DNA of 64,000 nucleotides from Protula sp. h YS-2021 (Eukaryota > Annelida > Polychaeta > Sabellida > Serpulidae), in contig OX457031.1 of the NCBI GenBank assembly GCA_949752745.1, forward strand, positions 37,793,502 through 37,857,501, written 5' to 3'. Below the pieces are notes generated by a model. The model was given only the letters and a program-made list of their open reading frames with translations, ran no database searches and was not told the DNA's origin. The position numbers were made by a program, and so were the translations under genes. How positions within the stretch are numbered: the stretch's first letter is position 1; every line of letters starts with the position of its first letter. Positions 1 to 12,693 of the stretch are shown here, piece after piece.

Positions 1-1879
1 TCAAGATCAGATATAGAATATTTTGATTTGAAATTTCAGTTTTTGCGTTCATGTTCTTCTTTTCGGGTAGCCTTTGTTTCTTTGTTACACACTTTGTAGA
101 CTTGTCATAAGATGTTACTTGTCATAAGAATTTACAAAGATTTTTTAGCATATATTGCATATTATATTTTTCCACTTTATAAAAAGAAAGCTTCGTAATG
201 CAAATGCGGATTCTATATAACAATTAGGAAATCTTTGGGACGCAAACAACTTCACGCACCTTGTTTCGCAAAGACAGTTAAGGATAAGATGACGTGCAAC
301 CAGAAGTCTTCTACTGTTATTATTTCTTCAGACAGAGACATATTTTACATGAATGGTGATTGATGACAATAAATGTGGTGGCGACAAATGGCAAACAGAA
401 AGCTTTCTTCCATTGTAACACACCACATCTAACACAATATTTAGTTTTCAGTTGGCTTTGGAAAAATTATAGGAAGTTGACAACATTTGGTCAAAGAAGG
501 ATTATTATGCCAAGTTTTACAGTCCCTGTTTTGTTTTGTTTGCTTTGTTTTGTTCTTTTATAAAGTTTTATCGGCGCTTAATAAATAACCTTTCTCTCAC
601 GCATTCATACTCACTCACGAACTCAAACGAAACAGGTTACAAAACTAGGTGGCGCAGCCATAAATACAATATTTTACAAAAAAAGGAAGTAAAATTATGG
701 TAGTGCAAGGCTGGAAAAGTTCTATTTATACCCGTATGAATAAACAAACACACAAACACACACATAAAGGACAACAGTTAACACACAGATGCACCGTCCC
801 GCTGTTCACTAACCAAAGCGGGTGTTTCATTGACTGGCATGGGGTTTCTAAAGGGGTGTTTTCACGATTCCTTTTGAAATCCTAATAAAAACGCCTTCGC
901 TTTATGAACTGTACCTCTTGCGAGTTTACACCGAACGATTTTACAACTCCATCTTGACCTAATGAGCTTGATCAATGAGGTGTTTACACGGAGGGTTTTT
1001 GTTGCTCCCTACTCCCTATCTATATTTAAACAAGGATATGAAAGAACTGGTTAAGTCCCCCGCCGCACCCCCGTCTTTGAAATGAACAGTTCTTTTCTCA
1101 ATTGCGAGAAACAAAGGGAATTTAGTTTGGAAAGAAGCGATAAATAGCCACAATTCGCAGATCTCCCTTATTTAAGAAAAACCTAAAATAACATCGCGTT
1201 AAGTATATATGTTCTCTCTCGATGCAAGAAAGAAATGAAATCACTATATTAGTTACTGAGATATGGCGCGTACAAACTTACCACTATATATGGGGACAGA
1301 CGGATGGACGTGGCCCGTTTCATGAGTTCCCCGCTCCGCGCTGCGCGGGGGGGGGGGGGGGCGAGGGACTAATGATTATAATGAATGCAATGTAAAATCA
1401 TATCAAATATATCAAAAGTTTCAAAGATGGAGGACGTGAAGAGAAAAAAAATCATACTTATGTATAATTATTACATTGACTTGCAAAAAAAATCAAAAGA
1501 ATACATCGGAAGAAATAAACGTGTTGGGCGAGACCATGGATACAGAGATTTGCAACATTTTTCAGCCATTTCCTTCAAAACCGTTGTTCGTTTTTCGTTT
1601 TTGTGGTAGTCTTTATGCTGTTTCTTTCCACAAAATATCTTTTTCTCTATAGAGATCTATTAATTTAAAAGTTTTGTCGTCCAACCAAGTATCCATTCTA
1701 TTTTATTTTACTTTTTTGTGTTGTTTCGGGGTGTACGGTCAAATGGAATATGAATTAAAGCTATATTGAAAAAGAAAAAAACATTCAAATACATGTGGTG
1801 TTGGGTAATTAAAACCTAGCAGCAGTGCTCTATCGCAGGATGCTTTTGCGAATCCCTCATTATCAGTGTGGCGAGTAGG
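1..1879. other. No gene seen
   Basis: AT-rich sequence with only short chance frames. A GC-rich block at 1330-1374 with a 15-G run belongs to a dispersed GCGAGGGACTAAT repeat. Confidence 0.6.
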
Positions 1880-2712
1880 AGTCTAGGACCAAACCCCCCG
1901 ACCGAAACCCCCCCTGCCCTAACCCCCCTCCCATCAAACCCCCCCCCCCCGACTAAAAACCCCCGGCGGCCTAAACCCCTCCGACCCAAAACCCCCCGCT
2001 TCTCAGGTCTTTTTTATATTTTGTAATTGCGATGCATCCACGTTGTTAATTACACTTCAAATGCCCATTGAGGAGATCACACGGAGTTTAAAATTACAAT
2101 TTTTGAACCACTGGAGGAAGTGACCATCATTATCAAAGAAACTTCATGCATCCATTGATGATAGCACTCAGTTTTTGAAATTGCAATTGCTCTCACGACT
2201 GATGAGTGTGTACACATTGCCGGTTGCGAGATCAGTCGAGTTTACAGATTACAATTTCTCTTGCGATAGATGTGACTTATATCCATTGTGATTCACTTGA
2301 ATGGGTAATTTAGTGAATAGCTTCAATACTAACAAGTCCTAAAGAGATCAGCTCCAGTTCATCGACTCCAAGTTCCGGAGTAGGTTTGCAGGAACGTATA
2401 AAATGACCCAGATTGCTGTGAAAAACCATCACGGAATACATCACATCTGCTAAAGGCAATCCAAAGATATTGTACCAAGGGCATTTGTACGTAAAGCAAA
2501 AAAATCTAGCTCGAGAATTCAGCTTTTGTAGTTGGAGAGTTGAAATGTTAGCTTTGAAATTATCATTACACATTTTCTTTGAGGGGGTGTTTTGGGTCGG
2601 GGGGTTTAGGCCGCCGGGGGGGGGGGGGGTTTTGTCGGGGGGGATTTTGACGGGGGGAGGGTTAGGGCGGGGGGTTTCCGTCGGGGGGGTTTCGGCCTGT
2701 TCCCGGCGAGTA
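1880..2712. mobile_element. Foldback element with C-run arms (FB1)
   Basis: Left arm (about 1880-2005) repeats short words such as GACCGAAACCCCCC, CCTAACCCCCC and GGCGGCCTAAACCCC. The right arm (about 2577-2712) is its reverse complement, word for word in order. Proline- and glycine-rich frames across it are translations of the C/G runs. No gene inside. Confidence 0.75.
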
Positions 2713-3239
2713 GTGTTTACACGGGAACTCAAGGCTCTTTCATCAAAAGCTTTCGTAAAACAGGCCTCCTGTAATACGAGCTTAAGTAGGAAAGTTGGTG
2801 AGGCCACCCATAAGACACTTCATAATATATTCTCACACCCTATGGACTGGTTCATTCTCGTCAAGATTTTGCATTTTCTTCACATTTTCACTTTCTATAA
2901 TATGCTATTCAAAGCGATGTTATTTTGATGTGAATCTTTCTTCAACGTATGTCTTTTGACCACTAATATTCTTTTATATATTTCCTTTGAAGTGACGAAT
3001 AGTTTATGGTAGCCCCTTAAGTAGCACATACATTATTCAACTACTATAAACAACATGTTAAGAGCTAGGATGTCTACTCCAAATGCAAAATCCTTTATAT
3101 TCATATTTTCTAGAATATTATGAGATGGATCTATATGATCAGAAACATCACCACTTTATCGACCAGGTCATTTGATAACCGCATGGAGCACTATTTCTGC
3201 AACATAAGCGGTGCAATATTATTTGCCATTTCGCCAAGT

Positions 3240-3440
3240 TTGATGGGCTGCGAGAAACTTTTGTCACTTATTACGCTTGAGGATTTTCCCAAATCCCCTA
3301 ATGTATTGAATTTGTACGAAAATTTTAGCCGCAATTGTGGCATTTTTTCCGGTTTTTTTTTAGTTTGCGTGGAACTAGTCAGAGGTCGTTAGGGTTAGAA
3401 AGATGAAATTTGGATATGATAAACTTTAGTATGTCTAGTT
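3240..3440. repeat. Dispersed repeat shared with 18980-19190
   Basis: Shared words in the same order: CTTGAGGATTTT, CCCC-TAATNTA-TGAATT, a Thr/Lys-like A-rich gap, then AGGGTT and AAATTTGG-AGATATG-like sequence. Alignment by eye only; the order of this block, the satellite (copy 1 only) and the GCAAAAACGGTCTAGTT block suggests one larger old element. Confidence 0.5.
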
Positions 3441-3689
3441 GATCCTTCTGTACTTTTTTAAATTCGCTTAATTTTTCAATTAAAAACGGGAAAACAAATT
3501 TGCGAAACAGGCGGTACGATATCAGCTTCGATGTATTGATCCCCCAACTCTCAATGAAAGCCATCACAGCATGCGTGTGCGAGTTTAAGCTGGCTGCAGC
3601 GTTTGGGTTTTCCCAATTGCTAAAGAGTGATCAAATTTAGCGCACTGATAGATATCAGACGCCGTGAAATCCGCAGTTTTTTTAACCAT

Positions 3690-4020
3690 GGCCTTAGAGA
3701 GCAATTTTGAGCTTATTTTCGACCCTTTGGGCCTGAAAGTCCATGTGTAAGAGGTACCCCGGTGATTTTGACCTCCTCTGCCATGGTCAAAGTAAAAAAC
3801 CGGAAGTTGACCATTATCTCGTAAACGGTTAGAGAAAGAACGATTTTGAGTTTATTTTCGACCCTTTGGGCTCGAAGTCCATATGTAAGAGGTATCTTGG
3901 TGACGATGGTCAAAGTCAAAAACCGAAAGTTGACAATTATCTTGAAAACGGTTACAGATAGAACGATTTTGAGCTTATTTTCGACCCGTTGGGCCTAATA
4001 GACGGTATGTAAGAAGTTAA
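3690..4020. repeat. ~130-bp satellite with AGGTCA-type half-sites, block 1
   Basis: About three units sharing TTTTGAGCTTATTTTCGACC, CTTTGGGCC, GTAAGAGGTAYC, GGTCAAAGTCAAAAACCG and GAAAACGGTTA. Same family as 27010-27790, more decayed. Confidence 0.85.
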
Positions 4021-4096
4021 GAGTTCAGAATCGTATTTTCTGTGACTCCCCAAGTGTAATTTTTGCTACTCGATAGCGAAAACGGTCTAGTTGTAT
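4021..4096. repeat. Dispersed ~75-bp block, copy 1
   Basis: GTTCAGAATCGTATTTT, then CCCAAGTGTAATTTTT, CTACTC and AAAACGGTCTAGTT; nearly the same as 20186-20256. Confidence 0.8.
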
Positions 4097-4149
4097 TTAC
4101 TTTTATTTCTTCAACACAGCAGTAAAGGTATGGTTTGACATCGGCGTTA

Positions 4150-4614
4150 TTAACACTTGACAAGCCTTTGGCTTGTAAGGGCTATATGAATTTGTGCGAG
4201 CAGCCTTTGGTATCTTTTTTTTTCTTGGCAGTGATCGGATTTCTTGTGTCATCTTCTCCACTGGCACTACGGGCCCTAGGGCCACGAAACTTGGGACTTA
4301 GGTAGAACTTGATATGAACGTGTGCGTGACACTTTTTATTTTCGCCTTTGATTTCGTTTTCTTGTTTAAAACGCCATGTGAAAAGAGTGTATTTTTGCAA
4401 GTAAATGCGGAGCATTTAACGCGCAGTACAGAACACACAGTTGCTCAGCTTTGTGTGAGCTCTCACCTCGTAAACAGATAACACTTCGTATGCCTGATCA
4501 GTCAATAAAACCTTAAGTCAACAAAAACCAAACACTACTCAGCTTATAAGACGTATTCAAGCTGTGTTGTTTGAAGGAAGTATTTTTGCGTTTTAATTTT
4601 TGTCAAGTGTTTAA
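4150..4614 (-). mobile_element. Non-autonomous element, family C copy 1
   Basis: About 465 bp between TTAACACTTGACAAG and the inverted TGTCAAGTGTTTAA. The matching sequence continues through a palindrome (CATTTCGCTCGCGAAATG). Inside are CAAGCCTTTGGCTTG and GGGCCCTAGGGCC-like palindromes. Copies at 8796-9278 (inverted) and 61030-61465. Short open frames that look alike in the copies reflect shared DNA; no transposase or known protein is recognisable. Confidence 0.8.
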
Positions 4615-7600
4615 CATTTCGCTCGCGAAATGAAGTTCTAGTTTTAATTATTGAGTTAACTAGAAAATAAAAAAGGGATAACTGAAATAGCTGAAACCGA
4701 AGAAAAAGCTACTGTAATTGACTTCTAGTCCCGTAATCAGTAATGTCCGTTTCACAGAGGATTCTTAAAGTTTGAAGGATTTTCATTTCTTTTCTTTTTT
4801 TTTTTATTGGCAAAAGTTGCACCCTCTCAATAAATACACTTCAATCAATATGTAACGACCTGTCCTGGAAAAAATTCGTTGTGACATCCACATTTTCCCG
4901 CTGAGTTTCCCGCTCTTGTGGATTGATTAGATATGAAGCATCTGTCTTAAAGCCTAACTTGCTTTCACATTTTATCCTGTAATGAAGCTCAAACTGCTTC
5001 AATCCCCAGGGGTGGGGGGCGGGGGCAGGGGGAAGGGGGCAGGCAGTGAAACCTGAGACACTGCAACTTAAAAGTTGCGAAACACCTACGCATCCTAAGT
5101 CGTGACACGCTAAGCTGAATATATGAAAGAACCCCGTCTTTTGTATTGTCGGCAATCCCGGCAAATGCCAAATAACACACTGACAGGGTTATACAATACT
5201 TTTGAATAGCAGCTCCCATCTATCAATCATTCTACCAAATTGCATATCTTCTTTTATAATAAAACCTTGTTGCAATTAATTATTTCCTCAAAGCGGTTCT
5301 TTGTGCACTAATGGATGGAAACGTCTGTTGAAAATGGCAAATGAACTCAACATTTATTTAATTTTATGTAATATACTTTGTCGAATTTGTATTACACTTA
5401 ACGTGCTCATACACAATTTCATAAGCAGTATTTTTATGCGTGAATATAATCTTGTTTTCGTAGGAACTTCGATTTTTAAAATATCTCACTTCATATAAAA
5501 CGTAGTAAATTATTCGGATATTTTATTTTTGTATGGCCCCTAGCATTGTTAATTTACATGCATGGTTAAAATTCATATAATCGATAATCAATATTAAGCT
5601 TCCCTCTGAAGCTGGGAAAGCTAGATTTTAAAACTGGCGGATATTTATGGATTCTTTCAAGAATTTTGTTTACGTTATTCTTGGTAATAAATAAATAACC
5701 GATCTTTGGCACAGAAATGTAAAAGATGCTAAATGTATGAGTCACGGCCAAAGTAAAATAATATTATGCTAAACTATGTGCGACAGTTTTTCTTCTCTGA
5801 ACCGTCGTAATCATTAGAATAGGGTTTTTTTTTTTACACGTTTGAATGTAAACTTCATGCGATAGTTCTTAACCTAGGATATACGTGCGCACGAAACAAC
5901 ACCCTTAAGCGACAAGTTAGAATTTTAAGACGCACTTGTTTTAACATATTAGACCGCGTTAATTAATGGAAAAGTGCAGGATTGATGTTGTCTATAAAAT
6001 AGAGTCGACCTTTTCTCAGAACGTGATTGTAATTATTTACAGAGATAACCAACGTTTATATGATATCGAAACCTTGCAAAACGGTTCCACAAATGAAGAT
6101 AATGTGATTTTGTTTGGATGAGGGCATAGCCACACCCTATCTCTGCCTCCTCTAGGATACATTTAAACGCTGCAGCAGGACCGAATTCAAGTAAGTTCTG
6201 TATTAATTTGCTGTTTTATTCCCAAAATTTAATTAAATTAAAAGTCACCTTTCAATTAAATGGCAATAAAACGTGTTATTTATGTCTAGCCAACTTTATT
6301 TTCTTGATGGAACTTGATTTATTTTGCATGATTTGCCACTGAATGTATACCACATGTACACCAAATGGGCAGAAAATGAGCTGGAAATAGCGATTCGACT
6401 GACACTGGATTTATATAACTGGATCCGCAAAAAAATCACACGTCTTTTTACTGTTTGGTAAAAGCAAGTGGAAAAATCAATCTATCTTGAAATAAGAGTT
6501 ATTTATGATTAAAGGAAAACGCGACACACAACGTTTTATCCGAAAAGCCAAGGCAACTGGATATAAGACAGGGTTTCTAAAACTCTCGGCAGGTTTTTAC
6601 GCGTAATTTTTTTTTCTTCTTGGTTCTAGAATTATTGTGGAGTTGGTCGTCGGAACCTTGCGTGTGATTTGTTTATTTTAGCACAGAAATGACTCTTCTT
6701 GGGTGGAGGCTTGATGTGTTGTTTTTCATGCATTGGTGAACACACTGCTCTAGGTCTACACTAAACGGTGAATGGTGTGGTGTTTAATAATTAAGCATTA
6801 TAGATCCATCGTCAATTCATCAGTTATTCTTTACCTTAATTCACACACACAAAACATTCAGGCACACATTGTTGCTATACAGCGACTTGTTTTGATAAAA
6901 GGCTTTATCATACAAAATAAATTTACATATATCCTTGTTCGGGTCCGGAAGTTTTCGATTACTTGCTTAGAACTCTTAGACGTGAGATTGTTTCACATGA
7001 AATTAATGAATCCGGCTACCGCATTCCTTATCTCTGATGAACAGCAAAGTGTGTTGACCCGGTCTTCTCGAAGATCTAAAAGTCTGGTGTTGCCTTCGGA
7101 ACAATGGGAAAGCAGATCAAAGTGCCCTTATTTGTGTCCAGTGGAGGGGGCGTGGGGGGGGGGGGGGGGGGCTTGTCACCAAAAAGACACCATGCGGAAC
7201 CAGCTTAAAGTTTATATGAAGCTTCTGAAATTGTAAATTGCTGTAAGATAGAATCACTTGTTTATGAAATACGAGAGCTTGGGAGGCAAGCCCCCTGTTG
7301 TGTAATATCACCTTCGACATTCTAAGTCAAAACGGTATGATTATGACATAACCAATATGTGACTTAGCTGCACTCCAAGGTTATTCTTTTTTTCCTTTCA
7401 TATGGTATTTTCTTTTCTGTGTCATTGAGCTGAACAGACATTTTGATGTTATAATACCTCAATTAAAGCCATTTTGCCTGAAAATATTACAATATAACAG
7501 CAGACACAATGTAATTTTATCGACTTTTCGACCTTCAAATTCTGTCTCGTTCAATACTTAAAATACAAGAGATCTTGATTTGATTGCCTGTTATCAAAAC

Positions 7601-8795
7601 ACAACTTAATTAATTTGGTATCAGAAGGAGCGATCTAACTATGACCCAAAATCAATCAGTTTTCGCTTTTAAACAGAAATTTCTGTTCTTAAAAATCAAA
7701 AATAGAGATGGCTCGACGAGAAATATGATCAAAAGAAGCATGTCTATTTGCCGGTGTTTAATGAAGTTATTGTGCAGCGAATTTTAAGGCAAATGCGTAA
7801 AAAACCAGTCGTGCACTGCAGGGGTCGGATATTTTCTCGATCTAAATGTGGCTCATCTAAAACTCACCTAAAATTATAACAAGCAAATATGAAAATATGA
7901 ACAGAATCAACGAATAAAGTAAGAATATTACCAGACCGGACTTAACATTATCTTACAGCACAGTGCATAGAGGTGTAAGAAATATTTCATACAGCTAGAT
8001 TCTTCTGTTGCAGTCGTGCATTCTCTGTTGTATCAGCCTGTATGTATAAGGTCTTAGTGTACTGTGTACAGAAAAACCTGGGTAATCCGGACAGTTTGGG
8101 AGCTGACAAAATTTGTCTGAATTAGCAAGGTATCCAGATTACTGAGGTTATGCAATAATAACTTGATTTCTCAAGAAAAAATAACTCATTGTTAAAGGAT
8201 TAAAAACATTTATTTCGCTTTAGTCCTCCTCCTCCCGCAAAAAAAAAAAAAAAAAAAAAACAACAAGAAAAAAACAACAACAAGACAGAACCCAAACACC
8301 AAATCTTTAAAAGTGATGAATTAAGGAGAATTCTCGTGTGAAGCCGAAAATTGTTTGATTTTGGGCCATAATTAGATCTCTTCTTCTACTCAAAATAATT
8401 TGAGCTGAATTTAATTAATGAAATAATATTTTCTCTTGCTGCACACTAGCCTTCATTTCGTTTCCCCTTTCTTTGTTCACGGTTAAGTTGAATAGTTCAA
8501 ATTATCTCGAATATAATTTTTTTAACTCTTTTAATCGATCAAACTCACATTATTTATTTTCAACACCAACACCTTACAAATATAGCCAGAAGGACGAGAG
8601 TAATTTGCCATTAATATTTACCTTCTGCATAAATACACGTAAAAAAGTTTAAGTGGCAATCAAAATCAAACGCATATTTTCAATGCATTCAGGGAACTAA
8701 TCTTTCACCCAAATAAACAAATTAATATCACTTACAGTGTAAACGGAACAGATCACATCAACTCAAAACTAGAACCTCATTTCGCTAGCGAAATG
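4615..8795. other. No gene seen
   Basis: Single-copy-looking AT-rich sequence. G-rich tracts at about 5009-5040 and 7142-7171 create proline- and glycine-rich false frames on either strand. Confidence 0.6.
8238..8260. repeat. Poly(A) tract
   Basis: About 21 A residues followed by AACAACAAG words. It could be the tail of an old retroposed sequence; no source is recognisable upstream. Confidence 0.8.
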
Positions 8796-9278
8796 TTAAA
8801 CACTTGATAAAAATTAAAACGCAAAAATGCTTCCTTCAAAGGGTTATTTCTTGAATAATATATTTCAAACAACACAGCTTGAATACGTCTTATAAGTCGA
8901 GTAGCGTTTGGTTTTTGTTGACTTAAGGTTTAATTGACTGATCAGGCATACGACTTGTTATCTATATACGCAGTGAGAGCTCGTACAAAGCTGAGCAACT
9001 GTGTGTTCTGTGCTGTGCATTAAATGCACAGAAATAACTTGCATAAATACACCCTTTTCACATGGCGTTTTAATCAAGAAAACGAAATCGAAGGCGAAAA
9101 TGTCGTGCACAAGTTCATATCAAGCTCTACCTAAGTTCCAAGCTCGTGGCCCTAGGGCCCGTAGTGCCAGTGGAGGAGATGACACAAGAAATCCGATCAC
9201 TGTCACGAAAAAAGATACCAACGGCTGCTCGCACAAATTCATATAGCCCTTGCAAGCCAAAGGCTTGTCAAGTGCTAA
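8796..9278 (+). mobile_element. Non-autonomous element, family C copy 2
   Basis: About 483 bp, in the opposite orientation to copy 1. It shares the same palindromes and both short frames (ARGPRARSASGGDDTRNP; MALGPVVPVEEMTQEIRSL). It has a ~20-bp extra segment near 8845. Confidence 0.8.
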
Positions 9279-10944
9279 ATTGGATTCAGATAGAAAATAT
9301 ATGCAAAATACAGTCGTTACTGCTATAATATTATTCTTATAATGTCAATTTCATTGATCAAATCCCGATCTGTCCCCTGTGCATTAATATGATAATTTAA
9401 ATCATGGTTATGACATCACTCTATTCATGAAGCAGGATATTATTTTTCACGGAAACCTGTCCTTGTGGTTTCTGGAGGCCATTGGCTCTGAATAATAGCC
9501 TGTTACATCATACCAGGTTATTATTTTGAAAATAAAAATAAATCAAGCTTATAAATCAATCTGAATTTGATGACGAAATATTGATAACCTGAGATAAACA
9601 AGAATAAAATTCGAGACATTTAACAAACGTGTTCTATCAATGTCGCACAGACAAAAAAAAAACAGACTAGAACTATAAAACGGTTGTGAATCGTCTTTAT
9701 GTTACGCACAATGATCTACGTAAAACTTTTCCTGTTGTCTAAGTAACGACAAATATACAGTTGAAAATGTTTTACATGGGCATTTGTCAGACATATACAG
9801 ATAAAAATGGTTGTGATCCGTCTTTCTACCACTTTTATTCAAAATCTGTAGAGTGTTTTCTGACGATATTTCAGGAAACACCTTCTTAAAGCGTATCCGC
9901 AAATAGACGTTGAATAGACGTTTTAATCATGCATGTTGCATAGACATACAGAGAGAAAAAACCCCTAAGATCCTTTTTCATAAGCTTTCTACCATACTTT
10001 CATGGGGCGTTTACTGGCATTCATTTTTCGCAAAAAAGGGGTGCAGCTGAAAGACATGGGCTTCAATTTTAAATTCCGTGACAGATGATCTGCCTACTCT
10101 TCACTAAACTTATGCAATTGAAACGAAAGTCAATCCCCGGTTTACTAGCCCTAGCCGGATTCCAGTGATCCCAGTGGCGTCTCTTTTGTCATTTGTAAAC
10201 GCCTAAAATGCGTTATTTTGAATTTTATACCATATCAGAATTATCCAAAACGCACAGAGAATTGCATTCCTCATAGAAAATATTTTCAAGTGTTGTTAAA
10301 TAGATGACTACCATTTAAAATTCAAAATTTTTCCATTTTATAATCCGAATATGTACCTCCGCTGCAGGTCAAACTGAGATTTATGCAGTCTGTACATTTT
10401 TACCTATACCTCTGCACACTGTCTTAAGGACAGATTTATATTTTTGTTCACACCTTGATTGACCCCTGCCCTGGTATAATACAGTAAAAGAATGTATATT
10501 CATTCAATGCACAGGCATCTTGTACAGAACGGTCATTTTATATTACGGAGGGATTTCTGATATAAGTAGAATTTCGGCTAGATCGGGACCCTATTTAATC
10601 TGTTGAAAATCAAAACAAAATTAAAGAAATGTAGGGTTACTCCTTGATGACGTCATCTTGCAAATGGGACATCCTCACAGATAGGACACTTTTCAACAAT
10701 CGCGTTCATGTTGACTAAGGCACCTCAGCATGAAGAACCACACAAAGATGACCGCCCCAAGAAGCGGATTATTTTAATGCCCACAGGTGGTCCTATTTCC
10801 GAGATTCCAACTATATGTAAAAAAGATATGACCACCTAAAGACACCCCTTTATCCATTTCATGTAACTTCAACTCCGTTACAAACAAATAGTTTCATAGA
10901 TCTGACATTGTTTTACACAATGACTCAATTGATCTAACTTCACC

Positions 10945-11027
10945 GAGACAGGGTTTATTGAAAAATAAATACCGGTTTGTCGACCCCGCCTCCAAAGCAG
11001 TATTTTATTTTTCAATAAGTACCTGTC
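10945..11027. repeat. Inverted repeat with ~26-bp arms
   Basis: GACAGGGTTTATTGAAAAAT at 10945 pairs with ATTTTTCAATAAGTACCTGTC ending at 11027, with about 30 bases between. Function unknown. Confidence 0.75.
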
Positions 11028-11642
11028 TGGGGTACTTAAATAAATCATCAAGGAGCAAAACAAGGGGGGGGGGGGGTTGAAACTCATACCTCACATGCTC
11101 TTGTCAACAACTATAGCACGAAATCAAAATCGATTAAAAATGCATATGTTCTCGTTATGAAAAGAAAAAGGCGAGTTTACAGTACTTAGACACAATCTCA
11201 TTTTAATTTTTTTTTTAGCATAGAATACTGAAAAATTTTCAAGCCGAGAAACATATTCCACAGTAAGGAAAGAGAAAATGTCCTGCAGCAGCTCTCACAA
11301 GACATCTGAATGATCCGTTCATATTATATATTTGTTTCACGTGAGTATTTTCCAGGTGTCTTTGGGTCAAAGGGCCCACCGTTTTATTACGCCCAGGTGG
11401 CTGTTTTGCCCCTTCATATAGGAGCTTTACCATTGCATTATAATAACAATTTAAACGAAGATCGTTTAAGACCGCGCGATTTTTTTCGGGCTGACATACT
11501 CATATAAATAAGGGCATCTCTGGCCCATATGCAAGTACTTAACAGAAGGAAAGATTGTGCAGCAGCGTACTCAACAGTCTAACAGTCCAATTTCGGGGGT
11601 TGCAAGCCTTGAACCTCCTTTCCTTTTGGATCTTGGGATCTT

Positions 11643-11763
<121 letters not shown>

Positions 11764-12097
11764 TAAGTTTTCGTCAAATTTGTCATGCAATTTTCGAAAG
11801 TTCTGTTTACTAATTGAGCAGTTAACGGAATCATTTAACAGTGCAGTAAAGATTGTGAATATATTAAGAAAAAGAACCTTCAGCATTTAAGTGATAAATT
11901 TAATATTTGGTTTTGTTAACAATAAAAACGGGGCAAGTAGCCAAACGCTCACTCTGACAACAAAAAGAATTCATTCAATATATCAAAGGCATTATACGAT
12001 TTTTGCGATTTTTTATTTTTGTTATCAGACTGTTACGCTGATATCCTCAGTATCATACCATGTTCACTCTGTGCTCTATGAATATGAAAATTCTGTC

Positions 12098-12693
12098 TTA
12101 AAGGGAAATGCGGGTATCTCTGCGCGTCTAGCGACCGAAATGCGCATTACATTGAAGATCGCTGAGTTTAAATCCATGTTTACACAGTATAAATGACTAC
12201 TAAATTCGTCTAGATCGAAAAATTCTTTTCAAAGACAAATACGGTCGTGTCCAGAAATGTATTGATATTTTGTTTCTAGAAGGGCCTGTGTTGATATATT
12301 GTATATTAAAATCATATTACACTGTTATCACCATTTATCCCTTGAGTCAATGGGATTTTGTCAAAAAGATTGTATAATTCTCTCATTGATACAGTGACAT
12401 ATATTTTTATTTGCTTAAAACATTTCGTATGATGTGTTCTTCAAACAGGGGGAAAGTGAGGCAATTGTCAATTGTGATTATGTGTGAATTTTGTATTTTG
12501 ATTGAAATTTCTCGGTTTTCCCTATAGTAAAAGTACGCGAGCTTCCAGTGTCTTTATTTCTCTCATAACATCTGTTACCCCCCCCCCCCCCCATTTTTCT
12601 TTTCAATTTTTGAATGTATACCCTCAAAGTATTAAACTGTGAAAGTATGAAGAAAATGTCAATTGTAGGTAAGATACCCACAATTCCCTTTAA
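12098..12693 (-). mobile_element. TTAA-flanked MITE, copy 1
   Basis: 596 bp. It begins TTAAAGGGAAATGCGGGTAT and ends with the mutated inverse GATACCCACAATTCCCTTTAA. It is a copy of 42034-42634 in the opposite orientation. TTAA at both outer ends resembles a piggyBac-type target, but no transposase is present. A C run lies at about 12580-12593. Confidence 0.85.

Noticed and set aside
2310..2928. Proline-rich and glycine-rich frames on both strands
   Set aside because: They are translations of the C- and G-run arm of a foldback element, open on both strands at once.
9001..9328. Two overlapping short frames similar to those at 4103-4415
   Set aside because: Listed as part of repeat family C; similarity comes from shared element DNA, not proven coding.
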